Assembly: GCA_021804505.1 (NCBI GenBank)
Contig: JAJZHL010000069.1
Location: 1-5,748, forward strand
DNA from: Pseudomonadota bacterium
GTDB taxonomy: Bacteria; Pseudomonadota; Alphaproteobacteria; Rickettsiales; Rickettsiaceae
Length of the DNA: 5,748 nt
Reading direction: 5' to 3'
Part shown: positions 1-5,748 of the stretch, piece after piece
How the letters are laid out: every line of letters begins with the position of its first letter
How positions within the stretch are numbered: position 1 is the stretch's first letter
Notes under the pieces: model-generated
Database searches by the model: none
Told to the model about the DNA's origin: nothing
Seen by the model: only the letters and a program-made list of their open reading frames with translations
Made by a program: the position numbers and the translations under genes

Positions 1-890
1 AATACTCCTATTCTCTCTTCTTTTATTATATGCTTTAAAAGCTCTTTTTCTGATATACTTAGCTTCGTATCTTTTTCTTGTAAAAATTCACTCAATGCAG
101 TAAGTATTATTTTTTTTGTTTGATCTGCTGCATGCTCTATGGTTTCTAGTTCGCTCTTTAAGTGTTGAATCTCGATTTTAAGCTTCTGAATTCTTCCTTC
201 CTTGGCGGGATCTTTTTTTTCTACCAGGCTTTCCAGTAGCTCTTCTTTATCTTGTAGCTGCTCAGTAAGCTCTTCTTTTTCTTTTGGATTAACCTTTGTT
301 GCTTTTGTAAATACTAAAGCTATAGAATTCTTTAGTTTACTAAGTCCTTGCTCTGTACTGCCAAAAAATTTTGATAAATCCTTTAGAGTTTGTAGTAATT
401 GATTTCCTCTAGATGTCGTAGTTAAACAGGTTTCATAATACGGAACAGCTAAAATTAACTTTATACGGTGTGCTTTTTCTGTCGATATTTTTCTAAAGAA
501 GGAGTTAGCAATACTATATGCTGCTCCTCTATTTTCTTCAAAGCCTGGACAATCTATATAACTATAATTTTCATTCTTGGGAGAAAAGCTATTAGGGTGA
601 AAAGTATCTGATTCCCCAATAACATGACTAATGCTAATGTTAGGCAATTTTTTTTCAGCATCAACAAGTAATTTGGTTTTTTCTGCATTATAAACTGCCT
701 TTAATTCAGCTCCTCCTAGATAATTTATTAAGGTTCCTTTGCCAACTCCTGTCACGCCCAGAACAACTATAATATCGTTATTTTTAATTTGAGCTTCAAT
801 TAGCTTTCTTCCGTCTCTTATAAACTTTAAAGTTTGTTTTATTATAGCTAGGGTATTAGTTGCCTGTGTGGTTGAAGGTGTAGTGGTCAT
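1..890 (-). CDS. P-loop GTPase-like protein with coiled coil, partial (C-terminus beyond left edge)
   Basis: An open frame runs from ATG at 890-888 to the window edge without a stop (296 codons seen). The start is supported by AAGG at 897-900, six bases upstream; an in-frame TAA lies further upstream with no ATG between. Residues 37-58 form a strand plus P-loop (GVTGVGKGT, 45-53). A G3-like DCPG is at 113-116, followed by FEENRG, and a G4-like FTKAT at 194-198 ends a hydrophobic strand. Residues about 203-275 are Lys/Glu/Leu-rich with heptad spacing and should form a coiled coil. This order fits the TRAFAC/AIG1/septin-like GTPase fold; proteins with DxPGFxxNRG occur in protists and their symbionts (from memory). 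Two departures stand out: the usual Ser/Thr after the P-loop lysine is Gly52, as in adenylate kinases, and the NKxD aspartate is Thr198. GTP specificity is therefore unproven. No signal peptide or membrane segment is seen. A cytosolic or secreted nucleotide-switch role is inference. Confidence 0.85.
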   Translation of the reverse strand, partial: MTTTPSTTQATNTLAIIKQTLKFIRDGRKLIEAQIKNNDIIVVLGVTGVGKGTLINYLGGAELKAVYNAEKTKLLVDAEKKLPNISISHVIGESDTFHPNSFSPKNENYSYIDCPGFEENRGAAYSIANSFFRKISTEKAHRIKLILAVPYYETCLTTTSRGNQLLQTLKDLSKFFGSTEQGLSKLKNSIALVFTKATKVNPKEKEELTEQLQDKEELLESLVEKKDPAKEGRIQKLKIEIQHLKSELETIEHAADQTKKIILTALSEFLQEKDTKLSISEKELLKHIIKEERIGV

Positions 891-1004
891 ATGGTACCTT
901 TTAATAATATATTTTTTGATATGTTTAATTATCTTCTGTATTTAATAAAAGTAACTACATAATAAAATACGCTAAGAATTATGTACTGATAACATTAGTA
1001 GCTA

Positions 1005-1100
1005 CTAAATATACAAACCAGTTATTGTAATAATATAGGAGTTAATGATAAAATATTTAATATTAACTGTGCTTTGTTTACCACACACAATATTTTTCAT
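1005..1100 (-). CDS. Possible 31-residue small ORF (leader peptide or remnant)
   Basis: ATG at 1100-1098 opens a 31-codon frame that ends in TAG at 1007-1005. It begins MKNIVCGKQS and its second half is rich in Ile, Tyr and Thr, so it could be weakly membrane-active. The argument for translation is the upstream purine run AGGAGAAAGGG at 1107-1117, which puts AAAGGG six bases from the ATG and is the best Shine-Dalgarno match in the spacer. The ORF sits 114 nt upstream of the GTPase-like gene on the same strand, and the inverted repeat at 1131-1158 lies about 30 nt upstream of its start, so it could be in that gene's leader. I recognise no family. Chance occurrence in AT-rich DNA is a real alternative. 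Confidence 0.22.
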   Translation of the reverse strand: MKNIVCGKQSTVNIKYFIINSYIITITGLYI

Positions 1101-1130
1101 AGAAATCCCTTTCTCCTACCACTTGATACT

Positions 1131-1158
1131 GACCTAACTGCAGCATAGCTGTTAGGTC
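1131..1158. repeat. Perfect 8-bp inverted repeat (GACCTAAC / GTTAGGTC)
   Basis: GACCTAAC at 1131-1138 is exactly complementary to GTTAGGTC at 1151-1158, with a 12-nt spacer. As RNA this would form an 8-bp stem with four G-C pairs. No T-run follows on either strand, so it is not a classical intrinsic terminator. On the minus strand it lies just upstream of the purine-rich ribosome-binding sequence at 1107-1117. An operator for a dimeric regulator, a 5' leader hairpin, or the relic of a mobile element are all possible. The repeat itself is certain; its function is not. Confidence 0.7.
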
Positions 1159-1583
1159 TATAAGCCTACTACATTAGAAGGATTATTAAGTTAGCAGCAG
1201 GAGAGATATAGCGGAAACTTTAGAAGTCATAGCTAATAAACTTAAAAGCAAACACTTTCAAGTTTATAGTGCTGGGAGAAAATAAGCAACGTGATACTGT
1301 ATTGTAACCACGAAATGTCAAGTTTTAGGTGGCAAACTACTATTGCAAAAACATCCGATTCTTGGACTAGGTATAGTCATGAAGAATCATACTTCTAAAT
1401 CCGTCTTCAAAATACGTCCATAAACTATAAGTGTCTATAATTACTTTTTTACCATTATAGGGCTCTGAGAAACGAATTGTTTCACATTATTTGCTTGCCA
1501 GGAAATGCGTACAGTCTTTTTTTAACTTAATGGCTAAAAAATGTACCATACAGTAATAATTTAAGACAATTACTTCCCTATGA

Positions 1584-4500
1584 TCAAGATTCATGCTTAA
1601 ATTGTTGCCCCCAACATTCGCTAGTACTTTCTCCCATAAGCATCATTTCCTTGTGACCATTTAAAAGTGGAAGATTTGCAGGAAGAGTAGGGGGCGTAAG
1701 ACCTAAAGACAGCAGATCTGGTACTGAGTCAGACAGCGTTTTAAACTCCTTCTCTACAGCTTTCTGAAAATCATCTTTAGAAATTCTATTAGCTCTAGCA
1801 CCATTATCCGCGGGGTTAAATACTAAATCTTTCAAATTCTCTGGAATTGATATACCATATGGCATAGGACCACATGATAGTGTTTCCCCTGTAAGTAGTT
1901 TTATAAGTAGATAAATACCAGATACAATTTCATGAGAACTAAATGTAGGCATTTTAGCTAAGTATTGCTGTGGCTGTGACGCATCAGCATTTTGCTGCTC
2001 TTCCTTCATCCTTTCCTTAAGAATCTTCTCAGCCTCATACCTTGGGGGCGTTAACTCTTGCTCAACGCTTGATGGCTGCTGCTGTACCATAGACTGTTGC
2101 TTTGTTTGTAGTGGGAATTTCTGCATAGTTTCTGTGGTGTTGGCTTTAGTAGGCTGCTCTTGAGGCACTTTCCAAGCAGTATTCATGGTTACTAATTCTT
2201 TTTTCTTGAAACTTACTTCTTCAGGCTCTGAAGTGTTGAGACCTGTAACCTCTTTCTTTTCAGCTGGCACCCACGCTTCTTCCATTGTTTCTGTAAATTC
2301 TTTTGAAGGATTTGGTTGTTCCAGGCTCATAGGCTTATGTTCTTGCTGAAGCCCTGTATTCATTTCTTTGGCGCTCTGTACATCAACGTGCTTCTTCGCG
2401 TGCCTTTCTTCTAAAAAGGACTCTATTAAATACTGTTCGTATAACAGGGAGTGGTCTTCTACAACCTTAACCGGTTCTATTCTTTCTACAGCGTTATCCT
2501 CGCCTATTCTCTCTATTGCACCCCCAACTGCCTTGATAAGATTTTCCACCGTCATTGGACCGCAATTGTTAGAAGTTTGTTTTTCTACAGCTTTTTCAGT
2601 TATTGCAATACTCATGCCAGAGTATGTTCTGGCTAACTCTGCCCCAAGGCTTTCCTTAAGTGATCGTGGGATAGGGTTACCTTCTGAATCCATATAGGTA
2701 ACTTTGATCTTACGATCAGCAAATTCTATAGTCATTCCTACCCAGTGCTCATTATTTATATTGACTGGTATAAGCACAATTGGCTTAATAGCAGCACCGT
2801 TACTTGCTTCTAATCCTAATGTCCTGATTTCAGTGACCAGGTCTTTAACAAAGGTTAAGGCATTTTTTCCATTTAAGTTATTCTTTGGATGGATTATTCT
2901 AGCTTGATTTAAATTTATTTCTAAGCTTTCCAGTCTAAGTTTTAGTATTTCACCCATTGCTACTTTGCTATATTCGTTCCAGTAGCTTGTTTTTTTATAA
3001 ATGGTCATACCTTTTCCTGTAAAATTCCCGTCTACTTTTTTTCCTGCAGTTTCATTTTTTGCTGTTTTTAACTTTAATGTATTGCCTTGTTGTGAATTAG
3101 TCTCCAAGCTATTTTTTTCACTTAACACTTCATCGTCTGACTGATCTGCAAGCATATCCTGGTCTCCCCACAATCTCGGCAAAGGAGTTTCATTACCCCA
3201 GTCAAAAACGTCATAGAAGGCACTAATATTTTCCATAATTTTAAGTGCTATCTCTGATCTTCTTACAATTTCATGGTTTAACGTGACCGTGCTATTCTCC
3301 AGAGCTTTAAATTTCTCAAACAACGTGGGACCTAAAACTTTTTTCAAGAATACCTGCATATCAGAAAACTCTGGAATTGGCCAATTCCCGTACATCTTTG
3401 CATGCATTCCTGATATACTCTCCATTTTATAACTATCCATTACTAATTTACAGTGAGCACAACAAAGCAAAGATGTTGCAATATATTCAGGGATTTTGCC
3501 ATTGATAAGGAAATAATATAAAATCCTCATCTCCGCATGAACTCCATTTGCTAAATCATCTATAACTTTTATAAAATCTTTATCCTGACCTAGCCTACCT
3601 TTATTAATCAATAAATTTGCTAATGGATCATCTCCTTTTTTTGCTAGGATACTAAAAAAATTTGTAAGCCTTTCAATATCAACAAAGTACCGTGACGCTC
3701 TTGCTGAAAAAACCTCTAACTTCTCTTTAATGTAATCCGGTGCTTCAATTGTCCCATTGCTAATTTTTCCTTTAGCTTGCTCAAACCAATCTCTGATTAA
3801 CGATATCAGTCCACTATTGGCAGAGTTTGCTCTCTTATATCCATTGAAATCTTCATTTAACTTATTAAAAAAATCATTTAACTGAGATATCCCTGAATCT
3901 ATATACTCTCTTGGTTTAAGTTTATCTTTGAACCATGTAGCACATTCCCATGTAAGGGTGTGCATTAACACACGTTGCCTATGAGTATCAATCACTTGCT
4001 TGTACTTTGTGAGTGTTTCTAGATCTAATCCATCACTTCTTGAGGCTAGGACACAAACCATACTTAGGTGTTCAACAAGTGATTCAGCCCTTCTTTGTAA
4101 AGAATTTAATGATACAGGTAATAATATGCCATCTAATTCCCGCCCTTTATCACCAAATGAAGCAATATCTTCTTTTATAAATTCATATCTAGCCTCTCGT
4201 AACTGTCTTTGTGGAAAGGTGCCACTTGCTTCTACTATTGTGGCAAGCGGTATCTCTTTAGATATAGTAATAATAGGGCCTACTGGTAAATCTGATAAAC
4301 CTGGCAATAAATGTTGAGCGGGTGCTAACGTAGCATCGATTTCTCTTAAGGAATCTCTTGACAGGACAAGGCTATCTTTCCGCTTATGGTAATAATAAGT
4401 TACGGGGGTTTCTATGAGTGTTCTTGTAGGGGGAGAATTATTCATAGATAGGTAAACAACTGGATAAAAGTTGTATTGGTCAACCGCATACTTATCAGCT

Positions 4501-4793
4501 TTAATTAGAAAGTTGATTTTACAGTTAATTTGATCCTTATTATGAGTATTTTCATTCGTAGCAACTAGTATATTTGTTCCATCGAAGGCAACAGATGCAC
4601 ATGTTTCATCGCCAACAAGTAACCTTGCCGTCGCATCAAGGCTTCGATAAAATGTTTCTCTATCAAATGTTTCTCTGTATGGATTAGACTCAACAAGTCT
4701 CTTATAAAACCCCAAAGCAAAATCCATAATCTCTTTGTCTTTTGTTCCCCCTTTACCAAAAAGCTGTTTAATTAGTCTTGCTGAAAATTTCAT
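1584..4793 (-). CDS. Multidomain effector-like protein: OTT_1508-type deaminase plus Ulp1/C48-type cysteine protease
   Basis: A complete 1069-residue protein. ATG at 4793-4791 is the first start after an in-frame TAA (4811-4809), with GGAAAGGA just upstream. Residues 1-400 are mostly helical, without recognised motifs; a strand-like patch AFDGTNILVATN (69-80) may belong to the deaminase fold (inference). Residues about 410-475 hold zinc-deaminase signatures: H419-A-E421 (ligand and proton-shuttle Glu), then CCAHC (444-448) and GMHAKMYGNWPIP (462-474), resembling the OTT_1508-like family of Orientia, Wolbachia and fungi. After a polar linker (about 545-600), residues about 600-760 carry a C48-type protease set: HW at 683-684, D702, Q739 and NNCGP with C744. 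Residues 800-945 are Q/E/P-rich and contain the module shared with the right-edge gene (837-875). The C-terminal 125 residues are unassigned. No signal peptide or membrane helix is evident, so type IV secretion into a host is plausible. Substrates are unknown; deamination of nucleic acid or nucleotides and cleavage of ubiquitin/SUMO-like conjugates are family-based predictions. Confidence 0.93.
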   Translation of the reverse strand: MKFSARLIKQLFGKGGTKDKEIMDFALGFYKRLVESNPYRETFDRETFYRSLDATARLLVGDETCASVAFDGTNILVATNENTHNKDQINCKINFLIKADKYAVDQYNFYPVVYLSMNNSPPTRTLIETPVTYYYHKRKDSLVLSRDSLREIDATLAPAQHLLPGLSDLPVGPIITISKEIPLATIVEASGTFPQRQLREARYEFIKEDIASFGDKGRELDGILLPVSLNSLQRRAESLVEHLSMVCVLASRSDGLDLETLTKYKQVIDTHRQRVLMHTLTWECATWFKDKLKPREYIDSGISQLNDFFNKLNEDFNGYKRANSANSGLISLIRDWFEQAKGKISNGTIEAPDYIKEKLEVFSARASRYFVDIERLTNFFSILAKKGDDPLANLLINKGRLGQDKDFIKVIDDLANGVHAEMRILYYFLINGKIPEYIATSLLCCAHCKLVMDSYKMESISGMHAKMYGNWPIPEFSDMQVFLKKVLGPTLFEKFKALENSTVTLNHEIVRRSEIALKIMENISAFYDVFDWGNETPLPRLWGDQDMLADQSDDEVLSEKNSLETNSQQGNTLKLKTAKNETAGKKVDGNFTGKGMTIYKKTSYWNEYSKVAMGEILKLRLESLEINLNQARIIHPKNNLNGKNALTFVKDLVTEIRTLGLEASNGAAIKPIVLIPVNINNEHWVGMTIEFADRKIKVTYMDSEGNPIPRSLKESLGAELARTYSGMSIAITEKAVEKQTSNNCGPMTVENLIKAVGGAIERIGEDNAVERIEPVKVVEDHSLLYEQYLIESFLEERHAKKHVDVQSAKEMNTGLQQEHKPMSLEQPNPSKEFTETMEEAWVPAEKKEVTGLNTSEPEEVSFKKKELVTMNTAWKVPQEQPTKANTTETMQKFPLQTKQQSMVQQQPSSVEQELTPPRYEAEKILKERMKEEQQNADASQPQQYLAKMPTFSSHEIVSGIYLLIKLLTGETLSCGPMPYGISIPENLKDLVFNPADNGARANRISKDDFQKAVEKEFKTLSDSVPDLLSLGLTPPTLPANLPLLNGHKEMMLMGESTSECWGQQFKHES
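2169..2287 (-). repeat. Dispersed coding repeat, copy A (shared effector-tail module)
   Basis: This segment encodes residues 837-875 of the deaminase/protease protein, from MEEAW to MNTAWK. It aligns without gaps to 5524-5642 in the neighbouring gene. By hand count 94 of 119 bases match, with two nearly exact 18-base blocks at the ends (starting tttccaagcagtattcat at 2169, and ending in cttcttccattg). At protein level 26 of 39 residues agree, including GLNTS and TMNTAWK. The middle has diverged most, while both W-containing ends are conserved. This looks like duplication or recombination of a tail module within a Q/E/P-rich, probably disordered region. Confidence 0.9.
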
Positions 4794-4797
4794 ATCG

Positions 4798-4805
4798 TCC
4801 TTTCC
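4798..4805 (-). promoter_or_regulatory. Ribosome binding site of the deaminase/protease gene
   Basis: On the minus strand GGAAAGGA ends four bases before the ATG at 4793. The spacing is slightly short but the purine match is good, and the in-frame TAA at 4811-4809 excludes a longer N-terminus. The 139-nt gap to the upstream stop codon (4933) is AT-rich. I could not find a -35/-10 pair at standard spacing or a convincing terminator there, so whether this gene is co-transcribed with its upstream neighbour is open. Confidence 0.6.
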
Positions 4806-4932
4806 ATATTATTTGTTCATATTAACCATTAATTAAACTTTTAGATATTTATTGAGAATTATTTTACTGCTTGTATCCTAATGTTTATTACCAATGATGC
4901 GGCTATACTATTCCAGCCAAGACCATCCGTAT

Positions 4933-5748
4933 TTACTTAGTATGATCTCCTGATAGGGGAATTTCTTCTTGGTATTGCTGAGCCCAAGAGCTATAATCAC
5001 CTCGTGTTAAATTTATGCCTTCAAGCAAACTTGTCCTAACTTCTTGCAGGTTTTGAAAATTTTCATATCCGCTAGTCTTGTTACCTGCAAAAAAGTTTTT
5101 AACAAACTCATCTTCCTGTAAGTCCTTTATATCACCAGGTACTCTACTTAAACTAGTAGTGTGACCTATTTTAACATGATTTAATCCTATTACCCTTGCT
5201 CTTCCTTCTGGAGTGTCTTGTCTAGGGCGTTCAGTAACCGTACAGCTACCAGCAGCTGCAAGATGATGCAGTGTCTCTTTAAGCTCATACGGATCAACAT
5301 ACATGGCCATACGTAAAGTTTCCGCGGCACTTGCCACAATTTTCTTTGCTATGTCAACAACTGCCTTTTGTGCAGTGTGGTTTAGACTAAATTGTGTAGG
5401 TAATTGTTTCTGATCTATATCAGTCTGTTGTCCTTTCGGCTCTACAGGTCGTTGCGGTATGGCTTGTGGTAGTTTTGGTATTGATTCTGGGATGTTAACT
5501 TTAGTACTTTGAGGTTGAGTCTCTTTCCAAGCAGTATTCATAGTATCTAATTCTTGACTGCCTAACCTTACTTCTTTTGGGCCTGAAGTGTTTAGACCAG
5601 CAACCACCTTATTCTCAGCTGCTCCCCACGCTTCTTCCATTGATTTTAAAGTTTGTAGTTTACTCGTAGGTTCAACTGGAGAGTTCATATTAATTACTCT
5701 TCCACTTCCTGCTGCAGTCTGTTTCTGAGATTCTTTCCATACCTCCTC
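4933..5748 (-). CDS. Effector-like protein with paralogous tail, partial (N-terminus beyond right edge)
   Basis: The frame is open from the right edge to TAA at 4935-4933 (271 codons seen). The ATG at 5688 is not taken as the start: the frame continues upstream as EEVWKESQ, which matches the W-centred repeats further on, and only a weak purine run precedes that ATG. Counting from the edge, residues 1-110 are polar and Q/P/T-rich and hold EEVW (1-4), MEEAW (37-41) and MNTAWK (70-75). The stretch 37-75 is homologous to residues 837-875 of the downstream protein. Residues about 115-270 look folded, with a helix-rich start (AVVDIAKKIVASAAETL) and a terminal WAQQY. I recognise no catalytic motif in this part, so any enzymatic domain would lie off-window. 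It is encoded 139 nt upstream of the deaminase/protease gene in the same orientation, so the two probably belong to one effector family or locus. Confidence 0.88.
   Translation of the reverse strand, partial: EEVWKESQKQTAAGSGRVINMNSPVEPTSKLQTLKSMEEAWGAAENKVVAGLNTSGPKEVRLGSQELDTMNTAWKETQPQSTKVNIPESIPKLPQAIPQRPVEPKGQQTDIDQKQLPTQFSLNHTAQKAVVDIAKKIVASAAETLRMAMYVDPYELKETLHHLAAAGSCTVTERPRQDTPEGRARVIGLNHVKIGHTTSLSRVPGDIKDLQEDEFVKNFFAGNKTSGYENFQNLQEVRTSLLEGINLTRGDYSSWAQQYQEEIPLSGDHTK
5524..5642 (-). repeat. Dispersed coding repeat, copy B (shared effector-tail module)
   Basis: This is the counterpart of 2169-2287, at a constant offset of 3355 bases with no insertion or deletion. It encodes MEEAW through MNTAWK in the right-edge protein. 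An additional related motif (EEVWKESQ) lies upstream at 5725-5748, so the repeat series continues beyond the window. Confidence 0.9.

Larger units (their letters stand above)
891..1583. other. Gene-poor spacer with possible eroded coding remnants
   Basis: No open frame of convincing length occurs on either strand in this roughly 690-nt stretch. It contains a perfect 8-bp inverted repeat (1131-1158), a 31-codon minus-strand ORF with a good ribosome binding site (1005-1100), a 39-codon stop-free minus-strand stretch without a usable start (1367-1489), and a short plus-strand frame at 1190-1285. A TTGACA hexamer lies on the minus strand at 1316-1321, but no good -10 box sits at normal spacing. 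I found no tRNA-like cloverleaf and no hairpin followed by a T-run. Such long spacers with broken frames are common in reductive Rickettsiales-type genomes. Which genes, if any, decayed here cannot be read with confidence. Confidence 0.6.

Noticed and set aside
202..402. Plus-strand ORF rich in Ser/Phe/Cys
   Set aside because: It is the antisense of the coiled-coil region of the GTPase-like gene; the serine-rich composition is the complement of Glu/Lys codons, and no ribosome binding site is evident.
1270..1325. Minus-strand promoter based on TTGACA at 1316-1321
   Set aside because: The -35 hexamer is perfect, but the only TATAAT-like boxes are at poor spacing (9 or 14 bases), so I cannot support a promoter.
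1505..1583. AT-rich dyads downstream of the 1069-residue gene as a terminator
   Set aside because: Only A/T-tract pairing or a five-base stem is possible, with no G-C rich stem followed by a T-run.
891..1583. tRNA or other structured RNA in the spacer
   Set aside because: No cloverleaf-compatible arms or conserved T-loop sequence could be found on either strand.
2368..2907. Several plus-strand ORFs of 60-110 codons
   Set aside because: They are antisense shadows of the protease part of the 1069-residue gene, whose own frame carries a full catalytic motif set.
4000..4317. Plus-strand ORF of 105 codons
   Set aside because: Antisense to the N-terminal region of the 1069-residue gene, with no recognisable motif or supporting context.
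4565..4759. Minus-strand ORF of 64 codons
   Set aside because: It is an alternative frame inside the start of the 1069-residue gene and has no independent support.
4860..4932. Possible terminator hairpin (GGCT...AGCC) after the right-edge gene
   Set aside because: The stem is only four base pairs with a long loop, and no T-run follows.
4933..5688. Complete 251-residue gene starting at ATG 5688
   Set aside because: The frame stays open to the window edge and the upstream codons continue the W-motif repeat series, so the ATG is more likely an internal methionine.

Overview
This AT-rich window has three protein-coding genes, all on the minus strand. Two run off the window edges. It looks like part of the genome of a host-associated, probably obligate intracellular bacterium. 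Rickettsiales (the Orientia/Wolbachia/amoeba- or protist-symbiont end) is my best guess. The reasons are low GC, low coding density, eukaryote-like protein architectures, and a deaminase motif set that resembles the OTT_1508-type family first named from Orientia. The taxonomic assignment is inference from memory, not a database result.

Layout from left to right, with all genes transcribed leftward. Positions 1-890 hold the N-terminal 296 codons of a P-loop GTPase-like protein, with a nucleotide-binding domain followed by a coiled coil. The gene continues past base 1. Positions 891-1583 are a gene-poor stretch of about 690 nt. It contains a perfect 8-bp inverted repeat (1131-1158), a 31-codon ORF with a strong Shine-Dalgarno sequence, and short stop-interrupted reading frames that could be gene remnants. 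Positions 1584-4793 encode a complete 1069-residue multidomain protein. Its parts are a long helical N-terminal region, a zinc-dependent deaminase-type motif set (H419-A-E421, C445-x-x-C448), a polar linker, a Ulp1/C48-type cysteine protease motif set (H683, D702, Q739, C744), a Q/E/P-rich repeat-bearing linker and an unassigned C-terminal domain. Positions 4933-5748 carry the C-terminal 271 codons of a second protein whose start lies beyond the right edge.

The 1069-residue protein and the right-edge protein share a 39-residue module (26/39 identical, no gaps; about 79% identical at DNA level by hand count). Both also end in a similar W-x-Q-Q-aromatic motif near the C terminus. This suggests a family of secreted effectors built by exchanging front-end enzymatic domains onto a common tail. 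No immunity-like gene is visible, so targeting of the eukaryotic host fits better than inter-bacterial competition, but the neighbours outside the window are unseen. The most interesting feature is the combination, in one polypeptide, of a predicted nucleic-acid or nucleotide deaminase with a predicted ubiquitin/SUMO-type protease, next to a paralogous-tailed partner.
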